A DNA stretch of 64,000 nt from Clusia tigrina (lineage: Eukaryota; Arthropoda; Insecta; Diptera; Clusiidae): contig OV050033.1 of assembly GCA_920105625.2 (NCBI GenBank), positions 18,930,001 through 18,994,000 on the forward strand. Reading direction: 5' to 3'. The position numbers were made by a program, and so were the translations under genes. Of this stretch, positions 10,010 through 21,500 are shown one piece after another. The notes under the pieces were generated by a model, which did no database searches, was not told where the DNA came from, and worked only from the letters and a program-made list of their open reading frames with translations. Positions within the stretch are counted from its first letter, which is position 1. Each line of letters begins with the position of its first letter.

Positions 10010-12130
10010 TCAATGTTTAAAGTTTGCAAGGATAAAAAGTCTTCAACGGTTAATGGAAGTTGCTATTTTGTTCCTTTTTGGTTGTGAACTGGTGGCAATA
10101 GCAAGAATTTAGAAACAATCTTGAATCTTCTCTGTGCTTGCCTCGTTCGCTATCGGAAATTAAAGGCTCAGTTTGGACGGTTAATGTGAATGTCAATCAT
10201 TTGTAATACAGCATGTTCCCATGAGTGTAAAATAAGGCTGTGACATTAGCGATATGATTTATGATATATTTTAAAAATTGATGCTAAGTACTCTCTACAT
10301 GAGAAGAAGAAGTGTACCGAACTGACGCTGAACTTGCATGAAACCAATAGTTGAGGAGTAAAATTCGCAGCTATTTCCAGTTTAGGTCATGGCTAACGAG
10401 GGAAGAAGCTTCAGTTGGGCTACTTTTAAACACAGTTCAGGGAAGGTAGGTAGGAGTGGCCGCCAAGTTTGCCAAAAGCAGGGACTTATTATGAATTATG
10501 AAGCCGTTTCCACCTCAGTGTACAAATTAGATGGCTCTCAAGGAGCTCATCTACCTTGTTGTGGTTATGGACATGGATGCAAATTTTCCATGCTTCCAAA
10601 GCATACAAAAAGGACATAAAAGTCGGTTATCTTACATAAAAATCTAATGCATATCTGTAATATTTATCTATAAGATTGATATCTATTTATATCTATAATA
10701 TATACCAAAAATATTCCATATAATATCCTGTCACTTAGCATTTGTAAAGGGCTTTCAAGTCCTTAATGCTGCCTCTATATTAATTTACATTGTTTTTTCA
10801 ATTTTATTAAATGCCAAAGGTTAAATATCATTCCATGAAATGGATTTTGATTTATTTAATTGGCAATATTTCATTTTAATATTTAAGTTTAACTTAATAC
10901 GAAAATAATACATTTTAAGCCTCCATTTACTTTGAAGGTTCCAGTGCAATCACACACACTGCCACACACGTGCGGGTATTATGCCATTACTCAAAACATA
11001 ACGTACTTGATTTAATTTTTGTTTTTTAAAATATAATGTTGCAAAAAATAAGAAAAAGAACGCTCGCTCAAAACGAAAGATTGCGTGTCTGACGCATATA
11101 AATTCACATTTATTCAAATTCAGCTGAGGAATTTTCCAAGCTGGTAACGGGAATTGCTAAGGCGGTGCTGGGTGGAGTCTCAGGTGTACTTGCATGCATA
11201 TTAGTGCTGGCATATTCGTTTATGTGAAAAGCGCACAGCAAAATTATTAACATATTAATAAATTTTGCAGTTTGAAAGGTTATACTTAGCGATAATTTCA
11301 ACGCGGTACTGTGAAAAGTGCGGTGAGAAATACAGTGGTGTAGCTAATAACATAAGGGAGAGTAGGCGTTGGAGCGCCTTTGAACTGGAGCATAATAGAT
11401 AGTTTGGTGTATGTGGGTCAAAATCACTTTTTAAGTTAAGCGGCACAGATTATTGGCTAGAATGGTGTAGCATGGCAGGTTCTGTGATTGTGTAAGTCCC
11501 GAAATACGTGAGTCTTGTTTGTCTAACCATTTCTGCTTAGCGCCGACATTTTTATTTAGAAGTTACGAACGGAAAGTCCACATAACTGCAGCAATTTTGA
11601 TATAGTTTTATATTTATGAGTATTGTTCACAACAAGGATATACTTTTGAAGTATAGTCGTACCTACTTTTGTACTATAGCGTATGACCGAAATAAGTGAC
11701 TCCAAATTGAGTATTTCAGAACATATTGGGGTTATATTTTTATTGGTGACTAGAGTGAAGGATATCAAACCGGCAGCTTGCCTCGTCGCATCTAATCATT
11801 AAGATTTTATAAAATAATGTTTAATTGTTTAATTTTTATTGTTTTTTTTAATATAAGAAACTCGTCGTCTAGAGATTACCAGGAGAAGGTTCATTTCCCT
11901 CCCCAACCAATGCTTACAATTATTACCTGTCTTTTTTGGATACCCAACAATCGATGAGTTCATCCATCAAATACAAATCCTGGCAAATAACACAGTAGGC
12001 GGAGAGTAAAAAGATACCATATTATCGTCAATACTATCCAAGAATCTAACTCGCTTACTGCCCACATGTGCCAAAAAGAGGGTCACCTCCATGTTCGGAA
12101 TGAAGAAAGATAAATTATTACTAAGATTTT
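10010..12130. other. Intergenic, no supported gene
   Basis: AT-rich sequence. Small frames exist, such as a 63-codon minus frame at 11110-11301 with a hydrophobic start. No conserved domain or expression signal supports them. Confidence 0.55.
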
Positions 12131-12630
12131 ATTTGGCAGCACTAAGGAAGGGAGTCGTCAGATGAGAACGATTGTGGGATCATTTCATTTGGCAGCACTA
12201 AGGAAGGAAGTCGTTAGATGGGAACGATTGCGGGATCATTTCATTTGGTAGCACTAAGGAAGAAAGTCGTTAGATGGGAACGATTGCGGGATCATTTCAT
12301 TTGGCAGCACTAAGGAAGGAAGTCGTTAGATAGGAACGATTGCGGGTTCATTTCATTTGGTAGCACTAAGGAAGGAAGTCGTTAGATGGGAACGATTGCG
12401 GGATCATTTCATTTGGTAGCACTAAGGAAGGAAGTCGTTAGATAGGAACGATTGCGGGATCATTTCATTTGGCAGCACTAAGGAAGGAAGTCGTTAGATA
12501 GGAACGATTGCGGGTTCATTTCATTTGGTAGCACTAAGGAAGGAAGTCGTTAGATGGGAACGATTGCGGGATCATTTCATTTGGTAGCACTAAGGAAGGA
12601 AGTCGTTAGATAGGAACGATTGCGGGATCT
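12131..12630 (+). repeat. 56-bp tandem array, nine units, with a 168-bp higher-order repeat
   Basis: Units start at 12131, 12187, 12243, 12299, 12355, 12411, 12467, 12523 and 12579, an exact 56-bp period. Variable positions (GCAGC/GTAGC, GATGGG/GATAGG, GGGATC/GGGTTC) show that units 4-5-6 equal units 7-8-9. A three-unit block of 168 bp was therefore duplicated recently. Unit 1 is the most diverged. The period is not a multiple of three, so this is not a protein repeat. Confidence 0.95.
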
Positions 12631-13807
12631 CCTATACCCGAATTGTACCTATTCATCTAACAATGAATTGGTTGTCCTACAGAAATGATATCATATTTAG
12701 TACTGAATATTGTGATGAAACAGTCCTTTCAGCATATATAATTAAACCTGATAATGGGTGATGACTGAAAAGTAATTATTGAAAAGCCTTTGGTAAAATC
12801 TCATAAAAAATAAGTTATAAATAAAAGCATCTCTTTTGCACTAATTTACTTAATTCTGGAATGAGTGGGAATAACCTCGGAGTTAGATGAAATGAATAGA
12901 AAGGAGCTGCCGAGACCGGAGTGTGCACTTGCGGTAGTGAAGCGATGAGAGTGTGAAAGAAATATGAAAGGGGAACTTAAACTAAAATTTATTAACTATT
13001 AACTTAGATTAAGTCAATTCCTGCTAATAAAGCTACTTCTACCTAAATAATCAAACAAATTTTTGGAATTTCTTAACACAATCCCGTGATGGTACCATTA
13101 GCGAAACTAACAAACTCTTTATTGATAAGGTAGTAAATGGTGAAGGCAGTAAATGGTGGATGTAGGTAATGGTCGCAGCAGTTGCTGTATTACGACCATA
13201 TTTATAATGCAGTACTCCCTTCCAATTTTGTACCAAAAAGATGCAGATATTAATCTTAGCATGTTCTTCAATAATAGGCTTGGCTGTGGAGTTGCCCTGC
13301 CTACATTACGTTCAGTGTTTTATAGTGGCACTGTGATCCATTATATAAATTTTCAGTCATTGATGACTCATTTACCAGGCTCTGCATTCCATATAGCAGG
13401 TAATCGCGAATACTCCTTAAAGTGACTGTACTAATCAGGCCTGGTCAGTAATTTTTTATTAGCAATTTTCATAAAAAATGTAATATTCAGAGGTCATAAT
13501 AGGGTTGTCTTAAGGCATAAGAGTCTCAAAACATCTCACAAGGCCAATCATAACTAATGGAAAATCCTTTACATTTGAGTCCACATTTGCCTAGTTAACA
13601 ACTGGCTACGTCACTGGGTTAAGTTGTAGTGGTTTATGTTTGTTAGCCTTACCGGCGAAACGATTCAAAAATTCTCATACTTGCTTTCTTCGTGAGATTG
13701 TTTACGTACATAGTCAACACCTACAATAGAGGCATGACGTAAGGGTCTTACGTGTTGGCATTTTCTGCTCAACTATGAAATGCAGTATTTACCACACACT
13801 AAAGACA
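12631..13807. other. Intergenic, no supported gene
   Basis: Unique AT-rich sequence between the 56-bp array and the 3' end of the first CD36 gene. Nothing further recognised. Confidence 0.6.
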
Positions 13808-13813
13808 TTTATT
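13808..13813 (-). promoter_or_regulatory. Polyadenylation signal of the downstream CD36 gene
   Basis: AATAAA on the minus strand, about 225 nt past the stop codon at 14035. It is the first canonical hexamer I see there. Confidence 0.5.
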
Positions 13814-14034
13814 TATGAAATTGTTTGCATAACAAAAATATCAAAAATGAACTCTCCGCACACGGCAACTCTTATCTGGAGCCTTGTTTCGGCTCTAATC
13901 TGGGGTTTTACACAAAATCTTATTTAAAATTTTAACAAAATTTAACGTGCTAATTTGACAGTCCTGCGAGCATCTGCTGCTAGGGAGTTCGTCATGCCGT
14001 TGGAGGGCGGTACTGATTGTGTTGAGGCTCCGCC

Positions 14035-15983
14035 CTATTTTTGTGTATCGCCGCGCCACTTGTGCGTCTTCGTCAGCCATACACCCACTGCCAACATGAT
14101 AACGCCGAGCGCGGTGCAGGCGATGCCAATGTACTGACCTATGGCGGGTGCATTTAGCGCGAGCTGTGAGCAGGAAGAGAGAAATTTCAATCATTATTCT
14201 TCCATAATGATATCAGTTTGGTTGCGCGAGTACCTTAAGGAAGCGTAATATATCATCATTGACTTCAGCTTTCAATTGTAGGGTAAAGAGAGGTGCATAG
14301 AAATTATGGGCTACATCACGAAGGAGACTGAAAGAAGAATAGAGAGAAATTTATGGGTGTGAGAAAGCAAATATTGAAAATTTTAGCATATTCCAAGTGG
14401 GAAAAGGACTTCAGTTAGAGACAACTTGAAATACTGTCAATAATCCCTCAGTTACAATATTAGGGATATTTTGTATGTTCCTACAGGAATAGAGATGACT
14501 TTTGTTTATAAGCACATGACCAGTCATCTATCCTTTCCCTTTATTAACTCTATTTACTCAATCATCTTCACTTGGTACACAAATAAGGCAAACATTCTTC
14601 ATATCCCACTTACTCAATATAATCATCCTGTTCGACGAGCAAGCTAACCTGGGCTTGACCATTCATTTCGAGGGGAACGCCCAGTTTTGGCTCTATTAAC
14701 GCATATATGCCGTGCTCCTGCGCAGTAGGCTGCAAGCCGGTCGTATTCTCCAAATACAACGGATCAGCCAGATAGAAATGCGGATGTGACATAAAGACGG
14801 GTGCACTGTTCGCCGCCATCGAGTAGTCAAACGCTCCGTTTGCCGGACAGACGTGTCCCTTTACGCAGAAACACTTGGTGTCCTCAGCGATGTAACCGTT
14901 GTCGAATGTCTGATCAGTGGAAGTGTAGAGCCGACCTGTGACCCCACGATAACTGACATTCTTTTGCGGAAATAAATTTATATAGCGTCCAGTATCGGCC
15001 AAGAAAATGGAAACAGACTCTTGCCAACTTCTGCCAGGGGCCCAGAGCTCGCCGGTGCTGCCATTCACCTTACCACACTGCCCCTCCCAGTAGCCCGTAG
15101 TCGCACTGCCATTCCACATTTTAAGTTCACCCATTTGCGTCAGATCTCCTTTGCCAGTGTGTATGGTGTAGGTGCCTTCAGCCTCCTTGGAATTATTGCG
15201 ACCATAAAACCAGCCGAACTGATTGGTGTAGATGGGGAAGAGCGGCGAGTGCAAACGCTCTACAAAATCGGAAATATCATCGTAGAAACCATCAAATAGC
15301 CATTCAATGACTGTGTGAGTGGCGACCAAGCGACCTCCTTCACGGTTCAGGAAGAAGTTGGCTATTTTCCTAATTACCTTGTGTGAATCCCGGGAATTCT
15401 TTGCTCCAGTCTGTCAACCATATTTAATTACAATGAAGTACATTAAAGTAGGTTAAATAAGAATGAGGTGTTGCAAGTAACTTACCACCGTTGGCAGGTG
15501 GGGTGATGTGATCATATCCTGCAGCGTGCCGTTCGACCGTTCTGGGGCAAAATACCAGGTGCGACGTCCAAAATAGGTGACGGTGCTGTTCGCATTGTGC
15601 CACACGATATCCTCTTTCACCTTAATTTCACGAAATGCATATGGCCCAAATTCCTGAAAATGCGGCTTCACATGGGGATTGTTCACCTCGTGCGGATTGG
15701 TCCAATTGTACAAGTGGAAGGTTAGATAAGTGGGCACGGGAGTCACCTGCCACTTGCCATAGACGTATGATGTGGGCGTCAGTGGAAGTTTCTATGAAGA
15801 CGTGGTGGATTTTAGTATGAATTGCAATAGAACGCCTTGACACCCCCTCTTTACCGAGTTTATGAATTTGTCCGCTAAACTGGGCCAGGCTGTTATTAAC
15901 ACAATGCCTGTTACGGTCAGCAGGGAGCCTATGACGAAAACCCAAGCTTTTTGCTGGCGGACACTGCAGCAACTACAGCACAT
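14035..15983 (-). CDS. CD36-family scavenger receptor (class B), 484 aa, five coding exons
   Basis: Exons (minus): 15983-15855, 15791-15486, 15410-14614, 14327-14234 and 14163-14035. All have GT-AG borders and the phases close exactly. CD36 proteins are two-pass membrane receptors with a large ectodomain that bind lipids, lipoproteins or carotenoids. Visible here are an N-terminal CCSCC (possible palmitoylation), a membrane segment at about 13-34, NWTNP and GPYAFRE (92-98) in the early ectodomain, SHPHFYLADP near 353-362, EPKLGVPL (385-392) and a second membrane segment at about 452-471. Several NxS/T sites are present. Length is normal for the family. Compared with its neighbour it lacks two cysteines, at Gly286 and Ala344, that would form one of three family disulfides. 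It is a tandem duplicate of the gene at 19440-21154. A ninaD or croquemort-like identity is possible but unproven. Confidence 0.93.
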
Positions 15984-16585
15984 CTCTCAACCCTCGAGAC
16001 TGAAATGCTCGCCTCTGTAGTTGAACTGTTGGATGTACTCTTTTGAGTGCAGAGTGCTTTTTGGCGCTTCGATTAGATTGAATCATATCTGAAATGAAAT
16101 TTCTTAATCACTCAGTGAATGAATTTTTGTGTTTATTTTATTGCTTTTTGAACATTTCAATATTGAAGCCAAATTTAGATGTTTATTGGAGTATGCGTAG
16201 TTATGAGTTAATTATTCGACTGCATGTGCCTGATTAACAATGTTGAAGAGATAAGCCACTCTTTTATCTACAAATATTAAAAAAGGGTTAAGAGTTCGAC
16301 GCTATAACTGGAATTAATAAAATCTGTCTTATATCAGGGACTTTCATATTGATGTGAACAACGTAAGAAAATGTATCCATACATTTTCTATGCTTATTTC
16401 TATGCTATAGTTCGAAAGTTAAAGTATCGATACAAAAATATCGACACTTCAAAATATCAATCGACAAAAGTACAAAGGGTTCTTCAAACCCAGATACACG
16501 TATATCGTAGAACTATCAAATTTCCAGGATTCATTTTACTTTACTCAATACGATTTGTTCTGCACACTTCTTCTTCTAAGATAAA
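15984..16585. other. Upstream region of the first CD36 gene
   Basis: No TATA box is obvious. A GATA-type site, AGATAAGCCAC, lies at 16249-16259, with another AGATAA on the minus strand close by (about 16264-16269). The rest is AT-rich. Confidence 0.4.
16249..16259 (+). promoter_or_regulatory. Candidate GATA site shared by both CD36 paralogues
   Basis: AGATAAGCCAC, about 265 bp upstream of the start codon. The same 11-mer in the same orientation lies upstream of the second paralogue (21298-21308). The core matches the WGATAR motif bound by GATA factors such as those driving insect midgut genes. Function is inferred. Confidence 0.35.
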
Positions 16586-16589
16586 CATG

Positions 16590-17500
16590 ACAACCGGTTA
16601 CCGGATTACAGCCTTGCCAATCAAAGACTTCCAAGTGTCTTTGCTAAACTTGCGCAGTCTCTGATTTCGTACACCAAGTCTAAATAGGTGTCATTCCACC
16701 TCATCTTTGCACCGGACTCTCGATCGTCTTCTTTGTCTTCCACCTTCAATTCTCGCACCGAACACCTTTCTGGTTGAAGTATCTTCATCCATTCTAACGA
16801 CATGACCCAGCCAGCGGAGTTGCATAGTGATAATCCGTTTTACCATATTGAGCTCATAAAGCTCATGGTGAATTCTGATACGAAAGTTTTATTCAACCCG
16901 CGATGCGAAGATCTTAAGCAGTACTTTTCTCTCGAACACTCAAAGAGCAGCTACAGCTGACTGCGTCTTGACCAATATTTACGCCCCGTAAAGAAGCACT
17001 GGTAGGATGAGCATCTTGTAGTGTGTAATTTGTGAACATCGCGAAAGGCCTCTACTATTGCTTACGGAGCCAATAGTAACACCGATTTGCAAGAGTGATT
17101 CTTCGCTTGATCTCCAGGGTGACATTCTTACTGCTGTTAACGGCGACGCCAAGATAACTAAACTCCTTGAATCTGTTGAAAGTATAAGTGCCAAATGCGA
17201 TTGTTGTTCCATGCCGCTGCGATTGCTCACATGTTGACAGCATATACTTAATTTTACCCTCATTTAGAGTCAGAGCCACTTTACTACTTTACTGTTTTTA
17301 GCCCCAAAAGCCAGAGGTACATGATAATAATATCATCAGAATAAAAGAGGATCAGCAAGCTTTTATAAAAAATTGTGCCAGTTCAATTACCAGATTTCTG
17401 CAGTACTTTCTCAAGGAGCAGATTGAAGAGGACATATGATAAGGGGTCACCTTATCTGAAACCTCGTTCAGTAAAGTTTTGGTTCGGAGAGGCTCGATGA
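16590..17500 (-). mobile_element. LINE reverse transcriptase C-terminal half, dead
   Basis: Minus-strand pieces in several frames follow RT order: a GDPLS block and an SDDII motif in place of YADD (about 17440-17310), then NEGKIKYML and FSYLGVAVNSS with TLEIKRRITLANRCYY (17279-17055), LPVLLYGA near 16985 and RWLGHVVRMDED near 16810. This matches a common arthropod LINE family often misnamed craniofacial development protein 2-like. Stops and frameshifts break it repeatedly. Confidence 0.8.
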
Positions 17501-17639
17501 TACCTGAACTGAGCGTTGTAAGCCGCTCAATGTCATCCTACAAAGCCTGATAAGCTTCGTGGGGGTACGAAACTCCGACATAACTGTGTAGACATCCCCC
17601 CTTATCAACAAAAGTTACCAAGTCAGCAGTAGCGACAAA

Positions 17640-17860
17640 AGTGATATACAAATAAATATTTTTGTACACCGGTTTCCTTAAAAAAGGGTATTCTAAGTTT
17701 CTGCCTTTGAGCTGTATTTCAACAACCAGAAGGAGGCGTGGTAGGAGTGGACTTTTATATTCAGATATATGAGCAATTTTGATTTTGTCTGTCCGTCTGC
17801 CTGTCCATCTCTCCATCTGCGGCCACTTTTTTCCACACCCCTAGAGATATGAGCATTAAC
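17640..17860 (+). repeat. Dispersed non-coding repeat, copy 1
   Basis: Shares an ordered series of blocks with 53370-53540: a TTGAGCTG block, AAGGxGGCGTGGTAG, an ATATGAG block, a (TC)TGTCCGTCTG-like block and TTTTTTCCACACC. No reading frame spans it. It is probably the internal part of an unclassified transposon. Confidence 0.5.
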
Positions 17861-19367
17861 CTTGGTTTGTTTTTAAATCGTGATAGCGACCAAGAATCGG
17901 TCCTTATGAATGCAGATTAAGGGAAAATCGATATCTTATTGAAGAAATGCAATGTTATAAAAAGAAGCACCGCTCGAATTGAGTGCAATTATTTTATGGA
18001 TATCAAAGAGGTAACGATTTTTAGAGCTGGGCTGTATGAATGATCCCCTTTTACTAGAAAGGATAGAAGCTGAAGTCAAAGAAATCCAAAGCTCAACGAT
18101 TGACGAAGAAGCGATTGTCTTTTTGTTATGAATGCAGGCTTATAGAGTGAATACCTTTATAATATTCGAGAAAAAAAATAAGAGAAAGAAACATTTATTA
18201 CTCGAGCTCCGTAAAAACATTTGAATAGAAAGACTCTATAGAGTCATATAAGTAGAGCCAATAAACTAATCAAATTAATAAGAAGATAAAATATAATTCT
18301 ACAATAATTTAGTTGATAATTTCTGTATTATGAATATTAAGGCACAACGATATTTCTGTTGAATATTTAATCTATAAAATTATTGTCTAGAATTGTCGAA
18401 GTAGTCTCGATAATAAAAGTCGTTGATCATAAATTCGATCAGAAGGTACGATGCGAGGCTATTAATCGGTTATGATTCTGATGATAATTTCGAGTGGTTG
18501 ATCTGAGCAGACCGAGTTTAATATGTAGCAGAGTACGAATGTTAAGTGAGACATTTGTGAGTGAGACAAAGTCAGCTATAAAATCTCTTATTTACAGTGT
18601 AATTTTGGTGGTGCCCTGTGGTAACAATCTGCAAAGCTGTTGCTGATGTAGGATGTCACACAGTCCTTCATACGTAGGAAAGCTACAGAGGTTTCTGCTG
18701 TCGTAGAGCGTATTGAGGAGCATTACTAAGATACTGATATGTTCTTCTCAACCGTATAGGATATGTGTGTGTCAATTTGTCCTTTCTATGTGTTGCCGAT
18801 ACTGTACTGCAAGTCTTTCAAGCTGTCAACTCAGTACAACCAGAACGGCTTTAAAGTAAGGTTTTATGGAAGTATTTAATGATCCATTTGCATCGGGGGT
18901 GTGTTCGTCGACTGATGGATGAGTTGATCCCCCTCTTCAACTTATTCCTCTATAGACCAAAGATATAGCTTACTGTCAAGTATATCCTAAACCGCATTTT
19001 TATTAAGTCAGAGGTCATACTGCGAGGAAATTTCCAATGACGTATCGACCGCCAAATAGCGCAATCTCATCTGACAGTCCCTATTCGTTGAAAGAAACTC
19101 TGGCAATTAGGTGGCCTTATTTGCAGATGATATTTTTTGTAGGGCAATGTGAAACTACGTTCCCTGAGTTTGTTGTCCGCGGAATGCTTGTAATGCCTCA
19201 AGTATATGTGAACAGGCTTAGAGATGTGTTCTAAGAGGTAATGTACCACGACTACGTTAACAGAAGTTTCCGCTTCCAACTGATTTCACGCGATCTGATA
19301 CTGTCATTTATTCTCGGTCTCTTTATACAACTTTCTTTTAAGTTTTCTTCACATAATTTTACACAAT
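17861..19367. other. Intergenic between the CD36 paralogues
   Basis: No supported gene. AT-rich unique sequence with short unconvincing frames. Confidence 0.6.
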
Positions 19368-19373
19368 TTTATT
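19368..19373 (-). promoter_or_regulatory. Polyadenylation signal of the second CD36 gene
   Basis: AATAAA on the minus strand, about 70 nt beyond the stop codon at 19440. Confidence 0.6.
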
Positions 19374-19439
19374 TTCCAATAAGAAAAATATCGTAAGTAA
19401 AATAAAATTAATCACATTTCCTAACAAAACTTTTTCCCT

Positions 19440-21154
19440 TTAGTTCTCATGTTTGTCATCGTAGTCGGAGAGCTTTTTTTGTCCACGCCAGTTGCGTGTC
19501 ATTGTGAGAACAATTCCAATGATGATGAGTACGACTCCTAAGCATAGGAAGCCAATGCCAATATTGCGCCCTATACTCGTCAAGTTCAGAGCGAGCTGAA
19601 AGAAAATTAATTGAAAAGAGGATTCTACAGAAAACGGTTTAAGAGCTCAGATTTACCTTAACTTCCTTGGCCAGTTCTTTGTTAATTTTGGCTTTGTTCG
19701 CGGTAATGAAAAGTGGTGCATAAAAATCGGGGATATTCCTCAGGACACTATAAAGAAAACATTCACTAATTTTGATCTTTGATATCATACAAAAATAATC
19801 CCTACGTGATGTCGTTGTCTTTTCGTATATGCAAACTTATCTGTATAACTGCGTTCACCTGCAGTGGGATGCCCAGTTTCGGTTCCATGGTAATAAAGAA
19901 GCTGTCGCGCTCGAGCACTGGTTTCATGCCAGTTGTAGTATTAGCATAACTGGGGTCGGCGTGAAGAAAATGTGCGTGCGACATTACCATCGGAGCACCA
20001 TCGGCACACGGTCCTAGATCCGTGACACCGGGGAGCTGACAATTGTCGGGTTGATTTTCGATAGGACAGTAGCACTTCATATCAGGATTCAGTTGCCCGT
20101 TATCAAAGGTATCTTCTCTGGTCGCATATTTCATGCCCTCGACACCTTCCAGCACCACCTTCTCCCCTGTAGGCACTAAATTGATTATACGGCACGTGTC
20201 TGTTATGAAGACAGTGATGTACTCTTCTGGAGCACGTCGGGGCACCCACAAATCTGCAGTGCTGCCATTTACACGTCCACATTCGCCTTCATAGAAGCCG
20301 GTGTGGTTGACGCCATTCCAAAACTTGATTTCGCCCATCTCATGGAGATCGCCTTGACCCGTGTGTATGGTGAAGGCACCCTCAAAGTCTTTGGAGCCAT
20401 TGCGATTAAGGAACCAAGCGAATTCATTTGTTTCTATATTGCCGGTCATTGAGTTGTTCAATTTCATGGCATAGTCCAGGAACTCATCGAAGAATCCCTC
20501 GAATAGCCACTCGTTAGCGGTGTGCGTTTGGTACAGTGCTCCGCCGTTCTTGTTCAGAGCATTGTTGAAAAACAGTTTGACAACTCTGGAGGCGTTACGT
20601 ATAGCATTGGAGGCAGCCTGGAAGCAAAGAAACACAATTGAATATTCTCTCCCGATGTAATGCGACTCACTATTGACGGCAGGTGCGGGCATGTGATTAG
20701 ATCATCCAAGGTGCCTCCTGACATTTCTGGCTCAAAGAACCAATAGCGCTGCCCGTAAAATGTGACCGTTTTATTGCTGTGCCACGTGATGTCCTCCTTG
20801 GTTTTCTCCTCGCGGAAGACATAAGGACCCACCTGCTCAAAGTGCGGTTTGACACCGGGTGTGCGCACCTCCTCCGAATTGGTCCAGTTGAATAGGTACA
20901 TGTAGTTGTAAATAGGCAAAGGTGTGGCCGCCCATTTGTCATAGGTGCGTGAACACGGTGACAGTGGCAATCCCTACAAACAAATTCGTGTATACACCTG
21001 ACATTCAGCGCTCTCTCACACTTACTTTGTAGATCATTTCCGTTATCCATGGTGGCCACCAGATAATTGCCACCAAACCAGAAGCAATGAACAAAAGGCC
21101 AAAGCCGAATACCCACACTTTTTGTTGGGTTACACCGCAGCAGCGACAGCACAT
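19440..21154 (-). CDS. CD36-family scavenger receptor (class B), 496 aa, five coding exons
   Basis: Exons (minus): 21154-21026, 20973-20671, 20617-19806, 19747-19657 and 19595-19440. The introns are only 52-61 nt, and intron positions and phases match the paralogue at 14035-15983 exactly. The protein opens MCCRCCG, has membrane segments at about 13-33 and 456-478, GPYVFRE in the early ectodomain and EPKLGIPL near 389-396. Six ectodomain cysteines (257, 286, 326, 328, 337, 348) match the three CD36 disulfides. The tail after the second membrane segment is charged (DYDDKHEN). The donor of exon 3 (GTAGGG) is weak, but the frame meets a stop if it is not used. It is probably a lipid or carotenoid uptake receptor; a ninaD-like role is suggested by the neighbouring Arr1 but unproven. 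Confidence 0.93.
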
Positions 21155-21500
21155 CCTTGCAACTGCTCAACGAAATATCCGCACTGCAATGGAGTTGCTT
21201 GAGCGATCGCGTCTTGATTGACCTGAGGTACTGGTGAGTACCGCGTTTGCACTCCTAAGAAACTCGAATAAATTCGAAAAGGTAGCAATGCCGCCGCAGA
21301 TAAGCCACGAAATTGCCCTCAATTGTTCTCATTATCGCCTGGTAACGCAGAACCAAAAATATTAAAGTGTTTTATGCCTTCACACGTACAACAACAAAAA
21401 CGAAACACAGCAACAACAGGAAGCTTACTGGTCAGCTACCCACTGATAAGGGTCAGTCGCTGCCACTGAGTGCAGCTGAAAGGCCGCCTTTGGCGCGTTG
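21155..21500. promoter_or_regulatory. Upstream region of the second CD36 gene
   Basis: No TATA box is seen. GATA-type sites occur at 21298-21304 (AGATAAG, within the 11-mer shared with the paralogue) and 21444-21450 (TGATAAG). The two sites are consistent with gut expression, which is inference only. Confidence 0.35.

Noticed and set aside
11110..11301. Possible small secreted peptide
   Set aside because: The frame starts at TTG. From the internal ATG only 47 residues remain, with a weak hydrophobic stretch, no cleavage-site pattern and no gene signals.
20697..21170. 157-codon minus-strand frame starting MSSCKD
   Set aside because: It reads the wrong frame across exons 1 and 2 of the second CD36 gene and through its intron.
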